Shown piece by piece: positions 33,432 to 44,280 of a stretch of 64,000 nt of DNA. The notes under the pieces were generated by a model. It was not told the DNA's origin and did no database searches. It saw only the letters and a program-made list of their open reading frames with translations. Where the stretch lies: positions 131,359,395 through 131,423,394 of the forward strand of contig NC_061118.1 of NCBI RefSeq assembly GCF_002878395.1, given 5' to 3'. Both the position numbers and the translations under genes were made by a program. The number at the start of each line of letters is the position of its first letter. Within the stretch, counting starts at the first letter, position 1. Origin of the DNA: Capsicum annuum (lineage: Eukaryota > Streptophyta > Magnoliopsida > Solanales > Solanaceae).

Positions 33432-35690
33432 TATTATGACTCGAACTAGGGCATGGCCATGACTGACATCCCGAACTATAAAGGCCCGGGTATTCTACTC
33501 TATTTGGTATTCATGCACAACATTCATATAATAAAAGGACATGCAGAAATATAATCTGATACGAAAATATGGTCATACTCAGGATTTAGTTTAACAATAA
33601 TGAATGAAATCTGAACTCAACTAAATAACATCTAGAACAGTCTGCAAAATCTCTACTACATAAAAATCTGAAAACTATCTGAAAGTTGGGACAAGGCCCC
33701 TAGTAGACCAAAACAATGAAATAATATAATCTAAAATAACAGCCTTCTTGAACAAAGAAGGCTCACCACTGCATAGATCACTTCTCTCTAGGATACTCTA
33801 CTGATTAGCCAGACCCTTAGACTGAGCCTTTGAGCCTGAGAAGTAGGGGGTCAATACAGATATACTGGTACACAGAGAAAATCCAAAATAATAATTTATA
33901 TTCATCATATATGAGAGAAATTTAAAAATAGTTCATAAACATATCATATAGTAAGAAACCTCATTGGCATTTATAAAAGACTCTGAAAGAAAATCATCTG
34001 AACTTTGAGGCATTCTTTGTTTTACTTCTGCGCTAGGTGGTAGACCCTACAACTCTAAAATTCCATGAGCAATATGGAATCCTTCATTGACTCAACAGGG
34101 AAGCCTCTAACCCAAGTGTGCCTCAAGGGTTGGATTCTCTAACTCTCCTATGCCACATGGCCATCACAAGCATAAAACTAATATACCCGAATAGGCAAAT
34201 CATGGTTTTAGGCTACGAGTTACTTGAACTATGACCCTCTTCAGGAAACCACCTAACTCTATTTATGCCTATTTTTAACTCTTCAAGACATGCATAATCT
34301 GAAAACATACTCTAAAAACTCTAACTCTGTTATGACATACATTTATATGGTATCGCCATACCATTGACTTGCAAGTCACATCTCTAAGCCATTGTTAGCA
34401 TATAATAATCTCTATTTCAAAATGTGAATATGGGACCACCATATCAATAAATCATTTCAAGAAACTCTTTCTTAAATCTCATATAAACATATGCAAGAAA
34501 CTCTCTTTCTCACCATTTCAAATACACAAGGTGTTTATGTCAAAGATATCAATCATATGTTATTCTTTCTTTTTAAGACAAGGATGAAATCATAACAAGA
34601 AACTCTCTCTCATCATCATAAAAATCATGTTAAATACTTAAATATTGAAAAGATCCCCTTCAAAACATTAAACAAGCATCTCAAATCATTCCCAACAAGT
34701 TCATCAATTCTAAATCATCAAAGAGAGAAGTTTCAATAATAATGCTCTCAATCAAATCTTCAACATCATAAATATTCATATATGTTTAAATCAATTTAAG
34801 GGGGAAAGTCCTAAAGACTAAAACAATAACATCATCAACACACCCAAGATGCAAAATTTAAATCATAAGTTCCAAAACCCCTTTAAAATTCATACTTGGT
34901 AATCTTTAAATCATGTTCTAGTGTTGATAAGCATATGTAATTTTTAGGATAAACGTCACGTACCTCTATTTAGAAAATTAATGGATGATTCTTATTGCCC
35001 ACGGCTTGGGAATTCCAAATCTTCACTCAATTTATAAAACCCACAGTTGAATCTTGAGTTGTTTGGGTTTTATTATTTGGAATCCTAAGGAGTGTTCTTG
35101 ATGAAAATATTAATAATGAGGTATTTCGGATAAAAATCCCATGTTTAACCTGATAAGGTGGGTGAAAAATACCCAATATATCCTTAATCAGCCGGGATAA
35201 AAATATAACTAGGAGTCCAATTTTATGGACCCCACGACGCGCCACGATCACGGTGGCTCACTGGAAATTAATGAATAGGATTTTTAAGGTCACCGCGATG
35301 CAGAGCCATTGTGTTGTCCCACTAGTTGGGAGCTGGAACTTTAGTGCGACATGCCACAATAGCGCCATGCTACTGGAATTTGACAATTGCTAAATAGGCC
35401 CACTCTGCAACGCGCCAAGCACCAAAATGACGTTGTTTTATGATTAGGACTTAAATTAACCATAAATTCTTGTCTGGGTATCGGATTTGGGAAAATCTTA
35501 TGTCGACGGATAGCTCATTAAATCTCCCACATGATAAAGATTCAAAATTAGGGAAATGATATATGGTTTAAAATTTACTCATTTTGGAAGCCAAAACTGA
35601 GACTAAGTCTCTTTGACACTATTATAGTCATTTAACTCTAAGAGTATATTACCACGAGCTAACGCATGAACGATTTTGCGGGATGTTACA
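33432..35690 (-). mobile_element. Solo LTR with target duplication TGCAC
   Basis: A 2,259-bp insertion in the right CACTA arm, bounded by perfect 5-bp repeats TGCAC (33,427-33,431 and 35,691-35,695). The ends are TATTATGACTCG (TG mutated to TA) and GGGATGTTACA. The left-arm sequence runs straight through the equivalent point, which confirms the insertion. There is no PBS, PPT or coding sequence. The same LTR family starts at 62,663. Confidence 0.9.
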
Positions 35691-37371
35691 TGCACCAACC
35701 TATTTATGAAACATAGATGTTATTGGTTCTAAAAACATAGATAACATGATTACAACCAAGAAAAAATATGAAATCGGAAAATGCTTGAGAATTGTTGATA
35801 TTCAATAAAGAAAACTACAATAATAAGAAAATAAATAAGACATTGTCAAAAAAAACTCATGTATTCATATTTTCAAATTAGCAATTCGATCCCTAGAGAA
35901 TACAAATTGTAGAATACCCTAAACTGGAAACATATAAATTGTATAGGACCACAAGCTATGACCCCAAAAAACTCAACTAGTTATACGGAATATCAACCAT
36001 TGAGATTTCCAATCCAAATCTCCCACGTATTAGAGCTTTAAAAGGAATAATATGACATACCAAGAATAGGAATCACATAAACTACATGGAGAAACAAACA
36101 AATAAATCATAAAAGCTCAACTTTTTCACACAGTTCGAACATAGTAGAATAAAAATTCCAAAATATCAAAATTGAAAAACATACAAACTGCATAAGGCCA
36201 CTTGCTATAACCTCCCAACAGATTAACTTTCTCATACAATTCAGTATTAAGTGAAAGATTCTAGAATACCCAAACCTGAAATCATATAAACTGCATCAAT
36301 AAACTAGCTATAACCCCAAAAAGCTTAACTTATAACAATTTATTGGTAAGTGAAAGTCAAGATTCCAGAATACCTAGAATAGAGATTATATAACCAAAGA
36401 AAAAGACTACTAAAAACACAAGACTAAAAACTAGTACTTAAGAAACATGTGGACAAATGCATGTAATTAACAATTGAATGATGACTCAAATAATTAAACC
36501 TAGATAAAACAATTCCAAAAGAAATAGACCACAAAATCCAAACAAAATTTCCCAAAAAATAATTAGAAAGATAACATGTTCTCAAGGATTTTAGTTTGTA
36601 TATTATCAAAAAACTAGAAAATAGATCCATTTATTCATCCTTGCAAACAGTTTTAATAGAGAAGAAACCCATCAAATTGATTTAGAAAATAAAACAAATA
36701 AAAATAATCATTTTCACAGTAAGATGACCTACTTGAGAAAACCTTTTATCAAAAAAGTAGAAGCCAAAAATGAAAAGGAGTTGAAATTAGTGGTAACTGA
36801 GTTTTCAAAAAAGTAGAAGCTGGAGAACACCCTTCATTGAAAAGTCAGCCGGCGACTATAAAGTTGGAGATGAAATTATCTTTGAAAATAGTCTAAATTC
36901 GAATGAAATCAAGAAAATACACTCCAAAATGGAATTAACTCAGAGCATACAATATTTTCATTCAGAAAATGGTGGAAAATAGAGTATTTCCACCATTTTT
37001 GTTACAAGATGTTTTCAATGAAAATGGAATCCTAAACTTAGGTTAGACAAAGAAAATGGGGAGAAGTGAAATGGGTTGTCCTAACCCTAAACTTCCAATT
37101 TAATGTCTTTTTAATTTTTAAATTTATATAACAATATTAGCGGGTAAATAAAGAGTTGGAGGGAAATATACCTGGTATTTTTATTTTTGATATAATTTAA
37201 CCGTAGCTATACGTAATCTATAGTGACAATTAAAATAACTATTACAATAGTTTAGTTTATAAGGATGGTTAAGTATAATGTGTGATGGTTGTTATAATAA
37301 ATTATCCCATTAGATACGATCATATTATGCGACGGTTATAACCGTTGCCATAGCCCTCATTTTCAGTAGTA

Positions 37372-37700
37372 TCATGTGAGCTTTGAATGTTGTGAGATTT
37401 TGAGAAAGTATTCTTTCACTAATGTAGAACCCTGTATGGGGTTCATAAAATCCTCCACCTTATCCTACCTTATCTCATAAGGAAATAACATGACCAAAAA
37501 AGTTGTTTGAAACAATTCCAACTACATTCTCACCCCTTCTTTTCTTCAGTATTGTAACCCAGTCATAACAACATCCTTCGGCTGATAGAATGCCAATAAT
37601 AAATTTATCCAATATCCTTCCTTGTTCTAATTTCATGGGTCATGCCTCATTGTCGAGGCGATATACATCTAAGAGTCTAGTTCCCCAGTGATGTGGTTCT
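37372..37700 (-). pseudogene. Gypsy gag, middle part (M1 element)
   Basis: Minus-strand gag remnant flanking the CACTA right end: 'DWVTILKKRRGEN', 'NNFFGHVISL', and 'ISERILSQNLTTFKAHM' correspond to the RLKDVAYDWV..KK, FLDRFFP and V.EY...F..LSKYAP.M parts of plant gypsy Gag. Its continuation ('ISLFV...') is on the far side of the CACTA composite at 21,319. About seven residues between the two are missing, so a short deletion went with the insertion. The upstream gag start, PBS and 5' LTR of M1 are not seen; the sequence changes to B1 at about 37.65-37.75 kb. Confidence 0.7.
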
Positions 37701-40700
37701 CTCTGATTGAGTTATCCATAAAATTTATGAGATAGCATAAGGACTTAAGAGTAGTCTATTAGTGTTTCAGGCTATATTAATTCGAGTATATACCTTTATC
37801 CTAGAAAAATTATGCTTTCCAGCCTGGGGTATGAAGTATATTCAGTCTCCTTTTAAAATTCTTGTTACAGATGTCATGCATAAGGGAAATGATATGTAGT
37901 ATAATGTTAGAACTATATTTTCACTAGATTAGTAGTATATGTTAAAGTGTCATGACTCATTGTTAGTGAAATGGTTAAGAAGATGGTGACATGAAGTCAC
38001 AAGGTTAGAAGTTCGAGTGAGGGAGACTTTTGTGTAAATAAATAATTTTAGTTGTATAACCATTGATTGAGGAATGGTTTGCTATTTTATAGTAATAGAC
38101 TAATATGGTAGCAATAACTGTAGATTGTATGGTAGGCTGTGAAGGAAGTATCGAGATATGATTATTATTTATTCAGAATAGGGAAACATCTCAGAATGGA
38201 TAGTTATGGTGGTGGTAAAAATTATTCATAGGCTGTGAACGGAAAGGGGTAGACTAGTCAATAATTTATAGGTAGAGACTCATTGGTGTTTATGGAATTC
38301 GGTGCTAGTGAGAATACATTCATGGGTAAGTAAGTATGATGTAAGAAATTAGAATATGTTGATAAGATTGAAATGGGTTATATTATAAGGTTAATATCGC
38401 CTATCCATATTATGTGACTTTACCCTCTTTGGTTGTCTTTTCTTTAGTAGTTGTAAACTAGTACTATGTGAGAATGTAGGTAGTGGAATTTCAGGTGTAA
38501 TAGTAATGTCATATAGGGGATGTTATTGTAGGAGGTAGCTAGATGAAATGAAGTATTTTGGGTATTGCAAATTTGATGTATTAGTATAGAATGTGGAATG
38601 TTTCATTGGTGGTACAGGATTGATATTAGACTATAGGCTTGAATGTTAGATGTGAAGTATGGTGGTAAGAGTTGCCGTTTAAGATTAATGGTGCATGTTT
38701 TGTTGGAATTAATTAGTAGTCTTGATGTGATGTGTGAAATAGCCTAGGTTGATAATTTATGAAAGGTTTATATGTTAATCGTGAGATATATGTGTACATG
38801 AGGACTAGTGATAAAGCGATGAATTGTGGTTGTATCATTGAGTGGTTAAGAATGTGAGTATAAAGGAATAAGTTGAACCCCAGGTAGAAGGTTGTTAAAT
38901 AAAGTTTAATGTGTATAAGTTTTTGGTGTATCTAGATTTGATTCTTGAATATTGTAGTATTGAGAAGTCTGGGAAGTTATTGTATGGTGTTCTATAGAAT
39001 TGAATTGAGGAAATATAGGTAGGAAATATGTGCCTTTAGTATAGTTTCACAAATTTTGTTAAGTTGTAAGTTGTGTGGTTAGAGTTGTAAAACTAGTATT
39101 CCAAGGAATTGAAGATGGAGTGTTAGTGTTTATAAGCGGGGTTTTCTATGCCTATAATGATGGTAGTCGTAAGTTAATGACCCTGGGGGTTGGACGAAAT
39201 TACGATTTAGTCTCCCTCAAAGGGGGAGGTTCTAGAAAGAATTTAGTATCTTTATATATTTATTAAGGGGAGTTTGTGTTCATGGGTATATTGATATCCC
39301 TTTGTGATAAGGAGCATGGATGCGTACGCTCATGAGAGTGGGAGTTGTAGAGTGATGGCTATAGAGGTCAGTGAAAGTTAAGAGTAGCATTTTTCGGAAA
39401 GTGATGCCTTCAGAGTATAGTTCATAAGGGAGCATTTAGAGTTTAGGTATACGTTGATGTCTTTTTTATGTTAAGAGTTGTGGCTATAGATTTTTATGTG
39501 AGTTTATGCCTGAAAGTTTAAGAGTGTGACATTGATCTAAGGGGGAGATGATAGATTGCAGGAGTTCCCGAATTTTTTTGTGGTGTCAAGGTTTAAGTAA
39601 GAATCATGAAAAATCAATTTGTATTCGAGCAAGTTCCTCGTACATTGATTTGACTGGACATTTACCAATGTCTTATGTATTTAATTCCTTCTTATGTCTA
39701 AGGTTTGAGCTCTCTATGTAACTCATTTCATGTCCGGACATCAAAACTAGAAGCAACAATGTCCCTCCATGATCTAATATTCCAAGTATCCATGCTCTAT
39801 GTTATGTTGCTCATGAACCATAATTCTACGTCCCAAATCATTCCTGGTTCTAAGAAACTATGTTTTTGTATGTTACTAATTCATTTTATGTCGGGATTAG
39901 CCAAAGTGATAAAGTTTATGCTAACTCGTGGAAAAATTTCAGTTATTTAAATAAGGAGCAATTGCTTCAAGTGGAAATCTTTCTCTTAGTTGTAAACTAC
40001 ATAAATTCTAGATTTATGCTATAAATCTTAGAATATGGGTACCCATGTTTCTCATTGTGGTCTGTCCAAGGAAATCATATAGTGTTATGTTTATGCCAAA
40101 AAACTCTTACTTATGATCCAAACACTTGATATATGGCGTACTTCATGTCTATTCTATCGTATCTTCACCTCATGTCCCTCTTTGAGTAGTGCAATTAGTA
40201 TGAGTGATGGTCAGATAATGTTATTTCCATTCATGATGCTTATGCTCGGGTCCCTTAATGATCCTCCATATGTTAGTATGATGGTGGTTGTGGAAGCGTA
40301 GTAGTGTGTTAGGTGAGAGAGTAGATGTTTTTGAAGATGAAAATTTTCATGTGACTTCATAAGCTAAGGCTATAGGAGAAGAGGGAAGAAGGAGATGAAC
40401 TTTCATTACCTGAGATAGTTAAAAATGAGTTATATGGCGAAAATTTTAGTGAGAATGATTGAATTGGCTGGTCTTAGTAGGGAAATCCATGTAGTGGGTG
40501 TAGTAATGATTAGGCTTGAATGTTGTGATTGTTGAAAATACAAAACAATGCGCTGTAGGGATTAGTACTCCTTGATTTAAAACTTGAGTGTGTTTGACAG
40601 TAGTGATAAGGTGAAGTAAATTTTCTTAAGTGGATGTAGAATATGGAGTCCCATAGCTTAAACTAACACCTCTATTCTTTGAGTTAGGCTTCAACATAGA

Positions 40701-41162
40701 AGTATTATACAGTGGGACTCAAGCTCTGGTGGTTATATGTGTGATGGAAGAATTTTAAGTTAGAAATGATAGGGTATGTAATTTATTGTTTGGGGAATAT
40801 ATGAGTAGCGGGTCTAAGTTTATTCATGGTATCATGCAAAGTAGAGAATGCTTCTATTCCTATCTCTCGCGAAATCTCATTTCATGATTGTACCGATGTG
40901 AATCAGGCTTGTTATCACCAAATAAACTCATACCATATGTTGTGATGATCATGATCCCTAGAATTCATGTGCAAGGTCATCTCTATGTCAGTTTATATCC
41001 TCTCACTCTTCATGCTTACACGTTCCCTAGGGGTTATCATGAAGCTTGTTCACTGCCTTCGTATATTTTGTTGAGGAAAAATATTTAATGTGATGTTACG
41101 TTCTTTATTGTACACTTTTAGAGCGTCAAGAAGTCCCTACCCATCATTCAAGGACGAATGAT
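37701..41162 (+). other. B1 internal region, no gene seen
   Basis: No open frame longer than about 80 codons, and none shared between copies. Purine-rich PPT-like tracts occur at 39,213-39,225 and 39,538-39,552 (CTAAGGGGGAGATGA); the latter has a diverged counterpart in B2 near 57.99 kb. Confidence 0.65.
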
Positions 41163-41178
41163 CCCAAGGGGGAGATAA
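41163..41178 (+). promoter_or_regulatory. B1 polypurine tract
   Basis: CCCAAGGGGGAGATAA directly before the LTR start TGTAACACCCC and after the phrase 'aaggacgaatg', as in elements A and D. Confidence 0.85.
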
Positions 41179-43464
41179 TGTAACACCCCACACTTTTGGG
41201 CTAAAGTTTGACCTGTCTTTTCTATGTGTATAGTCCCAAACCCAATGATTCCTTGTTAATATATGTATTATGATTAATCCTATAGTGTGTGAATACGTTT
41301 TACTATGAATTGAGGTCACAAAAGTCCCTTAACTCAAACTCGAGTTGAAAACTCTTTTATCGATTAAGTTTTGGGGAATGTCTAAACTTAGGTAAACTTC
41401 ATTCCATCATAACTTCTTCTATATAATTAGTTAGAGGGCCTACTATATATAAAATTAATGATCTTTGGGTCTTCTTTCTAACGCAACTGGTTTTACCTTA
41501 ATCTGATATCGGAGTAGAAAGTTATGATCATTTAACTTTGAAATGCTTGTCTGCCAAAATATGATGACGAGGCTGACGACCTATCAACCCTAGTAGTCAT
41601 CCTATGGTAGAAAATGGTAAAATTCATCCCAAAACTGAAGACCTAGGTGACATCCTAACACCTGAGTGACGGCCCATCAACCTTGGTCGTCAACTGATGT
41701 GATTCTGCAATTATTTTAGTTTCCTTAGGGTATTTTTGTCTTTTTCTCACTCCAAAAACCTTTTCAACAAATTAAATTACACTCTAAACATTATTTACTC
41801 AACCATTATCTGTTTTAAACACATCTCAATCCTCTTAACTCTCAAGAACAAGGTAGAAACTTCAAGATTAAGAATCAAACTCTTAATGTCAAGATTTCCA
41901 TGGAACGAATCAAGATTCAAGTTCTACTCTTTAAACCTTGTAATCTACGGTACGTGGGATTTTCCTAAACTAAATGGAATTGTTGAAACCACATTGAATA
42001 AGGTTTAGAGTTATAAACATCATGAATTTATAAAGGGGTTTTGGAATTTGCATTTGTAATTATGCATTATGCACTCTTTAAATGATATTATTGTTTTGGT
42101 CTTAAGGCCTTTCCCCTGAGAGCATGAAAAATTACTACCCCACTCTTTTTACTAAGCCTTTTGTTTTCATACATTATTAGTTTAAATTACGTTTAGAGAA
42201 GTAAGATACAATTGTCTTGATTATTGTTTATGGCTTGATTATAATTTTGAATTCAGGAGAGGGTGCTTTTACAATTTGATAAATATTGAAGATATAAGGA
42301 AAAATATTTACATATTTTTTCACAAACTTCATGACAACCACATGTTTATTGAAATGTTGAAAAGAGTGATCTTTGCATAATTTGATAAATATTTTGAAGT
42401 ATAAATTCTCGTAAATTGTTGGAAGTATGATGGTCCAAACCTTATACTTGAAAGAAGAGACTTTACTATGATATTTTATAGCTCAGAAATATGACTTGCA
42501 AGTCTTGGTGTGACGACACCAACACAGATAATGCCATAATAGATTCAAAATATAATAGAAATTAGATTTCACTTATATTTTCAAAATGTGATTTTTGAAT
42601 GATGATTGTTCAGAAAAGGTTAAAAATAGGATCAATAGATATTTTGTAGTTACCCAAAGAAGGCACAAGTTCAGAAAACTCATTGCTCAAAATCGTGTTT
42701 TGCCGATAGGAGTTATTTTATCCCCAAGAGGGATTATATGCTGGCCTAGTGCCCTGTGGAGTATCAGAATCAGAATCAGAAACTCCAACTCTTGCGGCAA
42801 ACTTGGGTTGGGAGCTTTCCTGCTGAGTCAAGGGCGGACTCCATATAGCCCGTGTGGTCGTTAAATTGTAGGGAGTATTGCCTAACTCAATAGTAATAAA
42901 AAGATTAGAACTACATTGTCAAAATCATTTTAAGATCATTGAAATTGCCCATGTGTTTTTAACTATTTCATGCATGATATTTCAGACTTTCTCTCATCTA
43001 TGTTATATATATGTAAACACATTATTTTGGATTGCTCTGCATACCAGTATGTTGTATTGACCCCCCTATATTTCAGGGTCTGAGGCTCAGTCCAGTGGTC
43101 CCGCTAAGCCATAGATTTATGCAGTCGGTGAGACTTCTTTATTTCGGAAAGCCTGTTTTTAGAATATTATTATTCGTTTTAGTTTTAGGTCCTACTGAGG
43201 GCCTTGTCTCAGTTTTAGACAAGTTATTATATTCTGATGTATTAGATATTTTGCATACTAAGATGGATGTTATCTAGATATTTAATGATTTCATTCCATA
43301 TTGTTAAGTTGAACTCAGTGCATGACCATGATTCCGTTTGTTTATTTTTGCATTTCTCTTTATTATTGTGAATATTGTGCATGATTACAAGATATAAAAG
43401 AGCGCCTGGTCCTTAATGGTTGAGGATGCTCATTATGGTCAGGACCCCGGTTCGGGTCATGATA
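41179..43464 (+). repeat. B1 3' LTR (2,286 bp)
   Basis: Starts TGTAACACCCCACAC; ends GGGTCATGATA (CA mutated to TA). It matches the split LTR 46,385-48,158 plus 62,248-62,615 in the same direction, and the B2 LTRs in reverse. The 89-codon frame at 42,595 is LTR sequence, not a gene. Confidence 0.82.
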
Positions 43465-44280
43465 ATTATACCCGTAATCCTTTGATGCTAAATACTGCCC
43501 CCAAAATCATACTAGTTCTCATAATAATGAAATCGAACACAAATTATGTATATAGTTTTATAAGTCTAATAACCAGTCATGCTTCTATTTCTATTTTATA
43601 TTTGAAAGAACATATATGAATTTCATATTGGATCTGATGTAGTAAGTTTGAATTTCTTGTAAACTGAGTGAATCATTCTTAAAATATATATATAATTACC
43701 AACTATGGTATTTCATGTCAAGAACTTTAAAATCAAATTAATAAGATCAACCAGATAGTGAAAACATGAGCGAAACATGAATTCTTATAATAAATGAAGA
43801 TTAATTCACAACAAAAGCATCATAATTTCAAAATCATGTAAAGTGAGTATGAACCCTATTAATTAACTTTGTAAAATCATTTATGAAAATAAAGTTCCCA
43901 AGGGTGAAAGGAAATCCCTTTTCAAACCCCACATACTTGAACTTCCTGATTTCTTAAAAGAACTTTGAGTTTGGAGCCCTTGAGGTGGAAATTTTTGAGA
44001 TCCCCCTTTTTTGGTGTTCATGAGATATTTAGAGGACAGAGAATAATGAAATTTTAGTATGGAATAAGAGAAACCAATTTAGTTGGAGTTATAGGATCAT
44101 TTTGACCTAAATAACCAGTTTGCCCTCAAAAAGCTTATGATAAAATGGGATTTTACATCCACGTGACCCCTGTCGTGGCTCACCCTTCAAGATTGGAGCA
44201 TTAATGATGAATAAAAATATAATACTAACCCATTTAATTCTTCCAAGATCAAAAAAATCTTAAATACTTAAAAGGAGGCA
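43465..44280 (-). repeat. LTR fragment related to 6,655-7,460
   Basis: Colinear with 6,655-7,460 from the first base after B1 (shared 'gatgctaaatact', 'catactagttctcataat', 'tttgagtttggagccctt'). It has no LTR terminus of its own. It may be the surviving part of the M1 5' LTR, which would fit the order M1 gag, B1 insertion, LTR; this is an inference. Confidence 0.55.

Larger units (their letters stand above)
21320..37371. mobile_element. Inverted-duplicated (foldback) CACTA transposon
   Basis: The outer ends are inverted repeats: CACTACTAATAATGAAGGGC at 21,320, and on the right its complement TACTACTGAAAATGAGGGC ending at 37,371 (first base C changed to T). Sub-terminal motifs 'ATAATCGTCGCATAATATGG', 'TATCTAATGGGA' and 'AACCGTCACTATAGATTAC' recur in inverted order. 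The homology then continues the whole way inward to a centre at 26,154, so the object is two copies of the same 5' half of a CACTA element facing each other. Left arm 4,835 bp; right arm 4,727 bp once elements E and the solo LTR with their duplications are removed. No matching 3-bp target duplication is seen (TAT vs TCA). Confidence 0.88.
30744..37371 (-). repeat. Foldback CACTA right arm, distal part
   Basis: Inverted counterpart of 21,320-25,782. Landmarks: 'catctaactttTatctctaacatcca' at 32.23 kb against the left arm at 24.22 kb, the 'gcaatagcaagaatacct' phrase at 33.41 kb against 23.05 kb, and 'atttccaccattttt' at 36.99 kb against 21.77 kb. It is interrupted by the solo LTR 33,432-35,690. 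The stretch 32.2-37.2 kb has no convincing gene. Confidence 0.87.
37701..43464 (+). mobile_element. Element B1: non-coding LTR retrotransposon, 5' truncated
   Basis: Plus-strand element with internal region, PPT and a full 3' LTR (41,179-43,464) but no visible PBS or 5' LTR. The internal 3.5 kb is homologous in the reverse direction to the internal region of B2 (50,493-51,909 plus 57,751-60,013) and in part to 1-940. None of the copies has a recognisable gag or pol, so this is a long non-autonomous family (LARD-like). It adjoins an LTR fragment on the right, into which it probably inserted. Confidence 0.75.

Noticed and set aside
21317..37374. TAT/TCA as a CACTA target duplication
   Set aside because: Only one of three bases agrees, and the gag flanks show missing sequence, so a duplication cannot be claimed.
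42595..42864. 89-codon plus frame
   Set aside because: Lies wholly within the B1 3' LTR; not conserved as a frame in the other B LTRs.
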